64,000 bases of DNA from Stratiolaelaps scimitus (GCA_019614645.1 JABWDB010000012.1:7130001-7194000); one strand, 5' to 3'. Shown: positions 36,438-47,175, counted from the stretch's first letter. A program made the numbers and translations. Notes: generated by a model from the letters alone, not told the origin.

Positions 36438-38279
36438 TCACTGCTGCGCGATTACTATTATAACTGCTACCGGCAGTGTGTCTAGAGCACATTTGGTCGG
36501 TGTATCCTGTCGCCATGATGGGAGACGGCGCGAGCGATACACCAGTCCCATCGGTCGAGGCGGGAGTGTTCGTTCCCGTTAGCATTCTCTCCTTACCATA
36601 GGAGGACACATTGACACGTAATGCATGGCTCGTTGCCAGAGGCTTGGGCGAGCGTTAAGTTGCTCAAATTGCTGAGTGCAATTTGTTACCCATATTCTGC
36701 CGCGGACTCATAAACTTTATTAGGGATTCAGCATTCTACCTCAAGAATACCTCGGTGACGCCTCGGCTGCCTTTGAACACGACGAACTCGTACAGTGCTT
36801 TACTTTAAGTGGGGCTCCAAAATTCGCAGTTAACTGGTTAATGCTTGGCGTGCTTCGTTGGGCTACACGGTAAGTATATATATATATATGTATATATAAA
36901 AGTTGTTGTTACTAGTGGGTCACCTGCAGGAATATGGGTCACGAAGGAGGATCGCAGATTGGAACCAGACCGTAAACAGCCTTTGAACAATGCCCAGCCA
37001 GGTAATAGGATACAACACAAGGTAGCATTACCTACCACTGTGAGCTAGAGTTGTCAGAAATTTCGAGCAAAAATATCGCGAATGTCGAAGGAGAACCTAC
37101 AAGAAAGGGAGCGTGTTGATTTAATCATTTCGAGGACCCATCCGCCAGGTTCAACCCTGTTTTGCTGGCAACCAAAAATGGTATTTTTTGCCGTCGAAAT
37201 ATTTTTTGAACTTAGACATTGTTACATTTGTTAATGAGCCACAAAAACGCGATACCATCTACGCGCCCTTCGGTTCCATTTGAGGTTTATGTCAACGAAA
37301 GGAATTCCGTACCATTTATATAATTCCATCGTTATTTATACAAGTTATCTGTCTTAAAGATATATCGCTCTCTCTCTCTGTCTCCCCTTCTTGGCACCGA
37401 TTTCCAGATCTGACCAGACAAGTCTCCCGGCCTCTTTGTCTTTTTTAGTGATTGTCGTTAAAACGAATTGATAAGGACAACGCCCAATGGAGTAAAATAG
37501 CCGCTTGTCCACAATTAGCTCTGTCTATTTATACGAGATCGACCTGCGTTCTACCTCTGTTTCGAGCTTCTAGACGGCCGTAAACAGTTAATCTCTTGAC
37601 ATAAATGTTGTGCAGGACGCAGTCCGGGACCAGAAAGGGGAAACCATGTGTCTGACATGCTGCTTATACAATGGATAGGATACATAGCGGCTAGCCATAT
37701 CTATAATAAGCGCGGTATATTAGCTGAAGTAAGCGAACGACGAACGATGTTCAGTAAGGAAGTCGACAGATTAGCCGCATAGGCAGTTTTGGGCATTTGG
37801 TCGAGGTAAAAATGCAGTTCAAATGTTCGCTAAAGACCGTCCCTGTGCCGTTAGCAGCGGAGCAAGCCAAGCCACCGCGCGCAACCAGCAATGAGTTCGT
37901 TCACAGGAAAGGTAGGCAAGCTTGTGATCAGCATCGCTCAATCGCTCTGGCAATCGCGTGCAGCAGACACACAGGAATTGTGAACACGTCATCGATTTCT
38001 TAACGATTCGTGTAATTGCATCTGGAAAAGGTGGAACAACGAGCATTGTAGTACCTCCAGCGAGTTCATACGTGGCGCGCCCGCGTAGCGTCCCGGAGAC
38101 GAGAAGGACGAAGCCACTACAAATGAACTCCCATCTGAAGTCGTCAGATGAAGTCGCTGAGTCCCAGCCTGATCTCGTCGTCACCAGTACAACATTGCCA
38201 ACAACGGTGGTATCTCCACAAGCCGCAGCTAGTTCGGGACCAAGAATTGTGCTCCTTAATCTATTACAGGTACGTTGCA
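36438..38279. other. No gene recognised
   Basis: A TA-rich run lies at 36875-36898 and CTCTCTCT at 37368-37380. Frames are short or overlap on both strands, including 170 codons at 37819-38331 (-) with no motif. Confidence 0.4.
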
Positions 38280-38402
38280 ACCTATCGCATGTATAAGAAC
38301 AAAAAATGGGTCCGTTTAATGAACGAAGCAAAACCGAAACACAGTTGTGCTGTGGACTAAGTTAAATGTTTAAGGCTGCGAGTAAGCCCCTGAAAAATTT
38401 AC
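38280..38402 (+). repeat. SINE-2 copy, 5'-truncated
   Basis: GGGTCCGTTTAATGAACGAAGC, ACCGAAACACAGTTGT and GTGGAC lead into GTTAAATGTTTAAGGCTG and GAGTAAGCCC. All of these align with the 57.7-kb copy. The terminal hairpin keeps GGCT/AGCC. Confidence 0.6.
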
Positions 38403-38476
38403 TCTTTCAACTGTCCCATGCACAAAACTCGAATAGCAAATGAAGCATGTGACACTTAAGGGGGAGTCCCCCTTTT

Positions 38477-38700
38477 CTGAGCTTACCCTCTACACCTATC
38501 TGACAGGCTTCACCTCTTAATCGTTAGGAATCATTATGAGGAGCTGTCGGGACCACCCATTTGCTTATATCCCCTCTACTCGTACCTAGCAAGAATCGTC
38601 AGATCAAGAAAGATGATAAAGAAATCGAAAGATTCCTCAAACCTAATCCATCCGTCACTCCGGTGAAGCAGTTGTCCAAGACGCTCAACACTAGACGACC
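38477..38700 (+). repeat. Repeat family 3, copy 2
   Basis: Landmarks are CTGAGCTTACC, CTGACAGGCTTCA, TTAGGAATCATTATGAGG, CTGTCGG, TACCTAGCAAGA and, further on, CCGGTGAAGCAG, each with counterparts in copy 1. It carries the same kind of inverted repeat (GACAGG...TCA against TGAGG...CTGTC). A LINE-type 3' end follows at 38724, so this may be the body of a retroposon whose tail is that motif. Confidence 0.55.
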
Positions 38701-38723
38701 ATCCTAAGACCAACAACTAAGAC

Positions 38724-38790
38724 GAGAGCTTAAGCATTGTAAAATTGCAGCTCCTTCAATAAACCAATAAACCTTTACCTTTACCTTACC
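38724..38790 (+). repeat. LINE-type 3' end with (CTTTAC)n tail
   Basis: GAGAGCTTAAGCATTGTAAA is followed by ATTGCAGCTCC, CAATAAACCAATAAACC and a short (CTTTAC)n run. The first 25 or so bases differ only slightly from the end of the 61-kb LINE. Confidence 0.7.
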
Positions 38791-38892
38791 ATCCAGGGAT
38801 CTTCTCCTTGCTGGATCATAGCGGAAACATAGACTTTCAAAATAATTACTGCTTTTGAATAGCCCCCCCCCCATCAATTAGCAGATAGCATA

Positions 38893-39897
38893 ATGTGGAT
38901 AGTGGATTATCGAGGTAGTACTAACTCCGTTTGCATTCTCTATAGAGGGTCACACAGTAAAGTTGCACACATTAAACGGCCACATGATGATCGAATTCGC
39001 TCTGCTCTTGTTGAAACGTCTGCGTCACAGATATGCGATAGCGCTTTCCCGATCAGTGGATTCACTCATAGCGGCGGCGTTGAAGCTGGATGGCGACGCG
39101 GAGCTATTCCTACCGTTGAGCATCTGCAGCGATTCCTCAAAATCTGCGTGGTAGCCACCTGCTCACAGCAGGTTCCATACGTCGCGGCGGCATATGCGGC
39201 TGTTGCATCCCTAACGCCTGGTGATCGTTCGCCCGACTCGAGTTCCGTCAAGGGCCAGCTGCCGTCGGGAATCGGTGAAAGTGGCGCATCTGAATGGATT
39301 TGCCGGTTGGCCGACCTCGACCGGACGCTCTCCGTGAGCCTGAGCAATCACGTGGCTCGACGCGCCTCCCTTCAGCAGGGTCGGAGTCTTCTCTCGCTGG
39401 CGGTTGAGGTTTTTCCCAGCGCTGCTCCACTTCGGCACCTCGAGTCGCTCCGCGCTAACGGCGCGATGCCGAATGGCCTCGATCGCGCAACGACAACCAG
39501 CCGTACGCCGGCGACGACCAACGGGACCGCCGCCACTGCCGCCGCCACCTCCTTCTCCATGAATCATCATGGCCAGATACCACTGTTAAAATTTGAAGCT
39601 CATCTAGCTGTGGTGTTTGGCGCCTTGTGTTCGCTGTTGGGCGCTCAACGCTCAGAAACACTTGATGCGTTCGCGTTTTCAACACTGCGAAATTCACTGT
39701 CGGCGGCCGTTCGGCTCGGCAGGGTCGGTCCGGTACTGGCGCAGAAATTGCAGCACGACCTCAGCGGATTTTGTGTGCGGGTCGCTGAACGATACTCGCA
39801 CGAGCGCTGTGGGCAGGGCGATCACCAGACGTCACCGATACTCGATATTTATCAGAACTCACAAGATCGGCTCTTCACTAAGATGTTCTACTCGTGA
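38893..39897 (+). CDS. ureF: Urease accessory protein UreF
   Basis: UreF is a GTPase-regulating chaperone that, with UreD/UreH and UreG, loads nickel into urease in the cytosol. Numbering from the ATG at 38893 (334 residues), family landmarks run in order. Q-I-C-D-S-A-F-P at 46-53 and G-F-T-H-S-G-G-V-E at 56-64 form the N-terminal signature. V-P-Y-V at 94-97, L-x-x-L-D at 139-143, and A-R-R-A-S-L-Q-Q-G at 155-163 follow. A-A-V-R-L-G-R-V-G-P at 271-280 and a C-terminal Q-D-R-L-F-T-K-M-F-Y-S at 324-334 close it. Residues 199-222 are a Thr/Ala-rich insertion that does not look conserved. Residues 1-45 lack family similarity, so the true start or an upstream exon is unsettled: an acceptor CAG precedes residue 47, and another frame carries a better-looking start. 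Partner urease genes are not in this window. AATAAA follows at 39945. Confidence 0.88.
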   Translation: MWIVDYRGSTNSVCILYRGSHSKVAHIKRPHDDRIRSALVETSASQICDSAFPISGFTHSGGVEAGWRRGAIPTVEHLQRFLKICVVATCSQQVPYVAAAYAAVASLTPGDRSPDSSSVKGQLPSGIGESGASEWICRLADLDRTLSVSLSNHVARRASLQQGRSLLSLAVEVFPSAAPLRHLESLRANGAMPNGLDRATTTSRTPATTNGTAATAAATSFSMNHHGQIPLLKFEAHLAVVFGALCSLLGAQRSETLDAFAFSTLRNSLSAAVRLGRVGPVLAQKLQHDLSGFCVRVAERYSHERCGQGDHQTSPILDIYQNSQDRLFTKMFYS

Positions 39898-39944
39898 TCT
39901 CAGGCGGATGGACAGTAATATTACTATAGAGCAATAACAACCAC

Positions 39945-39950
39945 AATAAA
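39945..39950 (+). terminator. Polyadenylation signal of ureF
   Basis: AATAAA lies 48 bases after the stop codon. Another AATAAA lies near 40047. Confidence 0.5.
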
Positions 39951-41001
39951 ATATCAGGTCGATCATAATGAACACCTGTCGGTGTAATAACATCATCACA
40001 ACTCGCTGTTCGATGAATTAAATGACAATGTGACTCTTATTGTAAATAAAGGCGTCGATAAAGCTTCAATGAAACATTTTTTAAACTCAACTAATCAATA
40101 AAACACTAAGATCTTTATTATCTTCTTTAAACATATATAGTCTGCTGCTAATTATAGTAACAGTAGACCTCTCAACATACAAATACAGTTCATATATACA
40201 TATATATATATAAGAGCAAGCGATCGGCGACGACAACGTGAGCCGCACTCACTCACCGTTGTGTATGATAAACAATGGATACGTCAACGAACTGAAGTGT
40301 TTGTCAATGACACGCCTTCGTCGACTTCTGTAGACCGGCGACGTTATCGTCTTTGTGTTGTTCAGTCTTCGTGACTCCCCCGTCGGTTCCCGTGAGAGCG
40401 AAGGTCGACTAATAACCACAATGACATTCAATAGACCATAGGCAAAATAGCTGGTTGATATGGTGTTTGCGGCGGGTTTTCGTTTATGTATATACATACA
40501 TACGTACACGCACGCATACGCCAGTGCTATTATATGTCAGTTCGGCTTCGCCGTGCCGTAAACCAGGCGTCTAAATATAGTAAGGAAAATGCTTCTGTGC
40601 AAAGCGACCAAAGGCAACTGCTGATTCTATTTCTTGTTTTCCGCTCCAGAAGCCCCTTCGTGAGCATGGGACGTTGCCAAAAGTGATCGCGGCGAAATTT
40701 ACGACATTAGCCCCCCCCCACAAAAATCTCGGTCTTATCGAAAATAATCGAGATTCGGTTGAATAGCCTCGATTGTAGTCCGAGGCATGCGAAGTAGAGG
40801 ACCTTTATCCGCATTTTGTCGTTTGAGTTTCGACTCCTTCAGACGATATCCACATGCACTCTTCGTTTTCACTAATCTAACTAACTCTTCGAGAGATTAC
40901 TATGCGAACTTTGAGTAGAAAATTCCGGCGGGGTGCACCAGAGGAGGATCTGAAAGCATAAGTAACTCAAGCTCGATTTTGCGTTGTTTTTCGTGCGGAC
41001 C
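39951..41001. other. No gene recognised
   Basis: AT-rich sequence with a TA run near 40192-40212 and short frames without motifs. Confidence 0.45.
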
Positions 41002-41110
41002 CTCAGCTGTTCCCCTATCTGACAAGGCCTCAGCTCTTAACCCTCTAGGTATTACTCTGAGGACCTGTCGGATTATTCTCTTCCTTACTTGTGCCTGGCA
41101 AGTTCTAGTT
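41002..41110 (+). repeat. Repeat family 3, copy 3
   Basis: It contains CTATCTGACAAGGCCTCAGC, CTCTAGGTATTACTCTGAGG and ACCTGTCGG. The inverted repeat is clearest here: GACAAGGCCTCA against TGAGGACCTGTC pairs at 10 of 12 positions. The copy fades after GTGCCTGGCAAG. Confidence 0.55.
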
Positions 41111-41133
41111 TGGGAAGACTTAACGTCATGATG

Positions 41134-41225
41134 AAATGAAGACACAGTTAGCTTTAATGAAAAAAAAAAATATATATATATATATATCGAATTATTTTTC
41201 ATGAAAGCTAACTGTGTCGTCATTT
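41134..41225. repeat. Foldback element: 31-bp inverted repeats around poly(A)/(TA)n
   Basis: The left arm 41134-41164 and right arm 41195-41225 are reverse complements at 29 of 31 positions (core GACACAGTTAGCTTT). The 30-base spacer is A-run, (TA)n and a short unique part. It could be a small foldback/MITE-like element or an RNA hairpin. No target-site duplication is evident. Confidence 0.7.
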
Positions 41226-41865
41226 ACTGTCAAAAAAAGAAGGCAAATACACGAAACTCAGAAAATATGCATACGTTGACAATGACATTATTATCAGCAG
41301 GACAAAGCCTGCCCCATGAAGCGGCCACCTGACAGATCATTACCAGAATATGAATGTCCCTCATTGCCGGCACGTGCGAAGGTGAACTTCGTCGGCTTCA
41401 CGTTGTGCCACAGTACATCAAACAGACGAAGACAACAGGCGGACATAATTCACACCCAAAGACTTCGAACTCGGGTTACTGTTAACCGAGCCGATCGATG
41501 CTGCAAACGGAACATAATGACCCAAGAGGGGCATGACGCTACACCGTATGTCTCCTTGGTTTCGCATCTTTCTTATTATTAATATTATTATCACAACAAC
41601 CACAACAACAACAACAACAAGCCCGAGGTAAATGGTTCTGCAGTGGAAACATTGACAGAAGCTGTTTGATCAGCGTTCACATTCGGATCGGATTCAGCAG
41701 CTTAGAAGATCTTCTTGTATTTCTTAGTCAATTGGCGATTGAGGAAGGTAGAAGAATTCGTTTCTGGAAAGCAGAAGAGGGCGCACGTGTTTAGACAGAC
41801 ACCTACGATATGTTCTCTCTCAACCCGGCTAAGGGGATCGACGATTCTGGGGTGGCGGGGGCGTG
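41226..41865. other. Upstream of the glycine-rich gene; nothing else seen
   Basis: Short frames and an (AAC)n triplet stretch near 41593-41622. Confidence 0.45.
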
Positions 41866-41873
41866 TATTTAAG
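41866..41873 (+). promoter_or_regulatory. TATA-like box of the glycine-rich protein gene
   Basis: TATTTAAG is followed about 30 bases later by CTTCACTAATAG, an initiator-like site near 41907. This would leave about 430 bases of 5' UTR, possibly holding an intron. Confidence 0.35.
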
Positions 41874-42338
41874 ACGCGTCAGCAGTTGAGCACGCTGCTA
41901 CAGACTTCACTAATAGCACAGAGGAAAGGCGTGCAATGAGGTGTCGGGACGTCGGAGCGATCTACAGGCGTCGAACACCCGCCACGATAATCGTGGGACA
42001 GGTCCTTGTGAATGATTCGATCTGAGACGATACAATAGCTTGTCTACGATCTCTATTCGATTAGACTCTGTCGGACAGGGACGTAAACCGCGAACAGCCA
42101 ACGTTCTTCACTCGTTGACTCAACTGTGCGTCAGATTGTGTGCGTGGCTGTAAACGCCTGTGTGTGCGAACAGTGCAGTGCATCGTGCATGGGTGTTCAA
42201 CTTGGTAAGCGACAAGACACCGAAGCAATTCAGGGCTCAACAAACGGCTCTTCGAATCGTCCTTCCCCGACAGGCAACGTTTAACTATTGAGTGATTCTT
42301 CGAGCAGCATCTAGCCAGTGCAGCTGGCCCCTTCTCAA

Positions 42339-43040
42339 ATGTGGATGGCACGATACTCCACGTTCGGCTTGATTCGTGCCGTTGCCCTCATGTCGGTCCT
42401 GGAGCTCGCTGTGGCAGGACACAAGGGGGGATTCGGTTCAGGGTACCCGGGCGGCGGCGCAGGCGGTGGTTACGGAGGAGGTCTCGGCAATTTTGGCGGT
42501 TGGAATTCAAACTTTGGAGGAGGGAACTTCGGCGGCTTCGGTGGAGGAGGTGGTCTCGGAGGAAATCCGTGGAAATTTGGTGGAGGCTTCGGAGGTAAGA
42601 GCGGATGGAATCCAGGGGGTGGCAACTTCGCGGGCGGTTGGAACAATGGCGGTGGCAACTTCGGGGGCGGTTGGAAGAGTCCGGCCGGCTTTGGAGGTGG
42701 TTGGAAAAATCCTGGTGGCGGTTCCGGAGGTGGCTGGAAGAATGGAGGTGGATTTGGTGGTGGTGGCTTCGGGAAGGGCTGGAAAAACGGAGCCGGATTT
42801 GGAGGTGGTTGGAAACGTCCAGAGGGTTTCGGAGGTGGTTGGAAGAATGGAGGTGGATTTGGGGGTGGTTGGAAGAATGGAGGTGGATTTGGGGGTGGTT
42901 GGAATAATGGAGGTGGATCTGGGGGTGGTTGGAAGAATGGAGGTGGATTTGGCGGAGGTGGAAAATTTGGACAAGGCTGGAAAGGTCCAGGTGGCGGTTT
43001 CGGAGGTGGCTGGAAGGATGGAGGAGGTTTTGGATGGTGA
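42339..43040 (+). CDS. Secreted glycine-rich structural protein (cuticle/silk-like)
   Basis: The first in-frame ATG is at 42339 (context CAAATGT), giving 233 residues; a second ATG two codons later is also possible. A signal peptide runs to about residue 26, ending A-V-A before G-H-K. The whole mature chain is Gly-rich with Trp, Phe, Lys and Asn, no cysteines and no globular domain. The dominant unit is G-G-W-K-N-G-G-G-F-G. Four near-identical 30-base copies lie at 42832-42955, so the array grew by recent tandem duplication. Such chains occur in arthropod cuticle, cement and silk-type secretions, where Trp/Phe and Lys give cohesion and cross-linking; the exact role here is not known. It has a TATA-like box upstream and an AATAAA downstream. 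Long frames on the other strand are artefacts of the repeat. Confidence 0.82.
   Translation: MWMARYSTFGLIRAVALMSVLELAVAGHKGGFGSGYPGGGAGGGYGGGLGNFGGWNSNFGGGNFGGFGGGGGLGGNPWKFGGGFGGKSGWNPGGGNFAGGWNNGGGNFGGGWKSPAGFGGGWKNPGGGSGGGWKNGGGFGGGGFGKGWKNGAGFGGGWKRPEGFGGGWKNGGGFGGGWKNGGGFGGGWNNGGGSGGGWKNGGGFGGGGKFGQGWKGPGGGFGGGWKDGGGFGW
42832..42955 (+). repeat. 30-bp tandem repeats inside the glycine-rich CDS
   Basis: Four units of 30 bases share GGTGGTTGGAAGAATGGAGG. One unit has AAT in place of AAG (Lys to Asn) and one has TCT in place of TTT (Phe to Ser). The unit length keeps the reading frame. Confidence 0.85.
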
Positions 43041-43182
43041 CAATGAATGATTTTTGCATATAAGCAGCTTTTTTTTCTGTAGAAAGATCAGTCTACAACA
43101 GATTGTCCAAAGAAAGAACTTTGCTATATAGCAAACGTTGACTTCACTGCGAAGCACACATAGCACACACCTGTACAAATTG

Positions 43183-43188
43183 AATAAA
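43183..43188 (+). terminator. Polyadenylation signal of the glycine-rich protein gene
   Basis: AATAAA lies about 145 bases after the stop codon. Confidence 0.6.
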
Positions 43189-46100
43189 GTAACAATCATT
43201 GTTTGGTATTGTCTGTCATATTCACTGGGGGGGCTCTTGTTGCTGTTGGCGGATATGTCCACCTTTCACGTTGGTTGTGACAAAAATCTAAATCAGCATA
43301 TTTCTGAAGTTTACAAAACTCTGGTCTCAAGGTAATGCAGTTGACGCACCTTAAAGTTACAAGTTTTGAGTTTCGATTTTGATTATCGATGCATATGTCT
43401 GAACGATTTTAGGTATGGACACCTTCAATTCAACAAATAGTATAAAACCTTTTTTGCAGTAACAAGCAACAAACTTGATAATCACTGTGATATCATACAA
43501 CTGCTACTCTACTTGAATTCTAATCAAATATATAATATTGAACTCGTATTACGACTAAAGCCTACGTTGAGCCTGCTTTTATTTATTCCTTTCGACTTCA
43601 TGGACTATCCCCATCATGGGCAATGCTCCGTAAGCCTTGAGTGCGAGGACAGTTAAAGTGATGGACTATGTGAGCCACATAAATAGCTACTTTGTCGAGC
43701 TAGAATCTCACCAAAATATTCAGCGGGTGTTGAAAAGCGAAAAACCTGGTTCGCGTCAATGTTGCTGGAACTGACAGGTTTGATCTGTATGAAAAATAAT
43801 CTGCATATATATATATATAGGTTATAATTTGATAAATAGTTATTTACAGCTATGTTGTGAATATACGTTAATATACAAAACCTAAAAAAAAAAAAAACCT
43901 TCAGCCGGAGTCTTCCTTGCGGGCCTTTAATGATATGGTTTAAGGTGATCCGAAATACAGTCACATCGAGAGGGTGCCTGAGGGTCAGCTCCGAAGGTCT
44001 ACCTTACACAATACAATTAATGCACGCATTATATGCGTACCTCGTGCCAGCCAACATAAGTGTTTCGAGTGTGTGGTTTCTCGTTAACGAAAACAGTTAG
44101 TAGGATAGAAGGGATTGCTTTTACCTTTAGGTGTGCAAAGAGAGTGGGAGCATCGCTATTCAGCTTAGACCGTAGACATTATAATTTAATTAATATTATT
44201 GCCTAGTGGTCCACAAACAAATTTTACGCGAGTGCCTTATAGCCATACACCACCTTCGAATGCACGTTCCGCACCCGTAAAAAAGGAGACATCAACTTTT
44301 TTGTATTATGATTCCCTCAGCAGCTTGAAACGTCCTCCTCGTTCTCTCATTTTCGTATCTCCAGAGTCGTACAAAGGTGCTAACTGTGTAAGCGGCCAGG
44401 CGACTTTAGGGAACAACAACAAGAAAATCCCAAATTTCAGGAACGTAAAACTGGATGTTTCAATTTAAACGCATAGCTTGCCAGCAATATTGCGGCATCT
44501 AGATGCACAGGGCAACAACGGTCACCGGAACTTGCATCTATCTGCATGTTTCGCTGTTTTGTGCAGATCGCAATAGGCATAGCCAACAAAATGCAATGTC
44601 ATGTTCGACAATTCTTGAGCGCACTTGATGTCCACATATGGCGCGATATACGCATTAATATACATTAACACATACTGCTCCAATGTGAAAATAGTATCCG
44701 ATGTGGTCTGCGAGAACGCAATGCGAGCTGTGCGCTGTCGGTACCTTTTACAGACAGAAATTAACTTTGATTAGATACAACACTGGCTGAAATTTTATAC
44801 TCCCCGACAAATTCGTTAGCTTCATTCGTAGCACATATAACATTTGCGAAGAAACGAACCGTTTACGTCAAACTGAACTTGAGTACGCATTAACTCTATT
44901 GTTATTGTTGCTGTTGTTCTTATTGAAATTTGAATCAATAAGTAAGAATGATTATTGATAGAACATACGAAAGTGTTTATTATATTCTTTATTTTCACTA
45001 AGATGGTCTCACAAAATGCCTAATATAAGTACGCGTTTTCCTACACTATTCGCATCTAGGGCGACGCCCCACCGTCACCAGCCGATTTTAAAACATCCCG
45101 CCACTGTGGCGTCGGCTCGTCTGTGGAAAGAGGGACACAGCCGCCGCCGCCGCCTCATCTACAACCGTGGGACGGCGGAGAAGGGGTACGGCACCACGGG
45201 AAAGGAGCCCAGCTGGCCAGGTCCGTCCATCGATGCCGCCCAGGAGAAAGCACAACACACGCCCAGCGATCCATGCCGCCCATTCTTGAGTCTCCTAACC
45301 GCTTGCCGGCACCACCGCTCGTTCGAAACTCGCAGACGAGATTATCTAAGCCCCCGTCTGACTAAGCAGACGCCGAGAACGCTCGAGTTGGTAGCAGGCT
45401 GAGCAACACAATCGCATGGCGCACAATAAGAGGGAGGCGTGTAATCACAACGTAACAACAACACGACCCGCGGCGGGCGGCAGAGGCGGCGGCGGCGGTG
45501 GTGGCCGAGGACCCAACGGCAGAGACGAACGACATATTGACACGACGCTTCGACTGGAGCACGGCGAGTCGCGTGTGAGCGCTCGGCGCCTGACTCACGT
45601 CGAGTGAGTGGAGGAAAGCTGCGGCTCTGTCTGGCAGCAGCAGCAGCAGCAGCAGCAGCAACAATAATAACAAACAACAACAGACGGAGACACACACGTT
45701 GGGTTAAGAGGGGAGGGCTCGCTGCTCGAGAACGAACAACGGCGAGACTCTACTTCAGCTGCCGCATCACAACTGCCAGTTCGAACGTGGTGGCGAACGT
45801 GCGGATGGGCGCCTAAGTACCAACCAGACGAACTCTGATGCTATTTTGTGCTGTGTCGATTGTGGTGGTGTGTTGACGTCCGGTCCGCGATCTCCCGGGC
45901 GATTATGTGCTCGGCACTTCGCGCTCGTGAACAACGAAAACTGCAGCGAAAAATAGCATCGCATGCCGAGTGCGGGAGTCCAACTTCGTCGGCGTTTGAC
46001 GGTTGACATGCGTGAGATCGCTGAGGCGCCTTTACCGATTGGATGGCACCGTCGAACAAGTATCGTGCCTGGTGAAGTTGTGCTGTTTGGTGTGTTTCAA

Positions 46101-47175
46101 CCGGCATAATCGATGCGCTGTTGAGAACTGCTTGCAGTGTTGCCTATCGTCATCGTCGTTGATAGTCGTTGCGGGGAGAATTATTGCCCTCGATTAATTA
46201 GCATGCTTCATTTGACGTTCCTGATTGCTTGATTGGCCATTTGCCGATATCGGACCCGCGACAAGGACGGTGCAAGCAGCAGTGTTATGTATCATGCACT
46301 CGATCACGATCGATTTACGCTACATGGGCTGAAACAGCCGACAGCAACAGTGAGAAGAGGTGGGAAGAACCCACTGGCGCGCTCCACAGGAATACGTTAC
46401 ATGTAACTCGTTTTGGATAGGATATATGAGATTATATACGCACGAGACTCTGCGACGGGAACCGTGGTATCATCTTAGCGAGATCAAGGTTAGTAGTTTG
46501 GGGTCGGCTGACCGACGTGTGGTGATTCCGTAACGCGCTAGGTATATGATGATTACCGTATAGGCCAGTGTTTAGTTGTAGTAGCCGGGTGTGTTAGTTT
46601 CGTTATTAGCTTTACTGCGATTGTGCACTAGGGCGATTGCACGATGTGCGGTTCGAATCTCACCTATAAACCGGGCAAGCATAGGTTGTGGAGAGGTACC
46701 TATCGACCTATTAATAGTAGCCTATCGATAGGTATCACATATGCCTGTGGCTGTTGTCTTTTGAGCTGGAGTGAATCGTAATTCTCGTTCATTTCTAAAT
46801 TTGGAAGAAATGTTTGTGTGTTGAAGCGTATGCTACCGATGCGTCCAGCGTTTCTCAATATGTTCGCCTTGCAAATCTCGCGCATGCAGTTTTGTCGACC
46901 CTCTCGATTGTGACGCGGCTACTTTGAATGTTCGTCCTGCTTCGTTCAACCGAAGTGGTTCTCAAACAGGTGACATATCTCATGGCTACTAACAGTCTAC
47001 GTATCTTCGTACCCTAAGGTTTCCGGTTCGAATCCCGTAGGCCGCATAGGTTTCGCAGTAATACGAAAGTAATTCCGAACCGTGCCTCAAGTGACAACAC
47101 CTCCAAGGTCAAAAGAGAGAAAACGATTCTATGGTTGGCAATCGCAGTGAAACAAACGATCGACGAATCTCTGTC
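43189..47175. other. No protein gene recognised; GC-rich CAG-containing block 45.0-46.5 kb
   Basis: 43.2-45.0 kb is AT-rich with no coding signal. 45.0-46.5 kb is GC-richer, holds a (CAG)n run at 45635-45660, and ends near a strong splice-donor match AAG|GTTAGT at 46489. This is the profile of a non-coding first exon or promoter of a gene lying further right, but it is speculative. Box B-like GGTTCGAATC sites lie at 46651 and 47027. Neither folds as a complete tRNA, so they are probably SINE relics. Confidence 0.35.
45635..45660. repeat. (CAG)n microsatellite
   Basis: About eight CAG triplets followed by AACAATAATAAC. Confidence 0.9.

Noticed and set aside
42388..43262. Long minus-strand ORFs of 223 and 251 codons
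   Set aside because: They are shadows of the glycine-rich repeat (Ser/His/Thr/Pro runs from GGN codons read in reverse). The plus strand has a signal peptide, a TATA-like box and a polyadenylation signal.
46640..47050. Possible tRNA genes from two GGTTCGAATC sites
   Set aside because: The bases around the T-loop do not pair into a five-base T-stem, and no acceptor stem can be drawn. They are more likely SINE or chance box B sequences.
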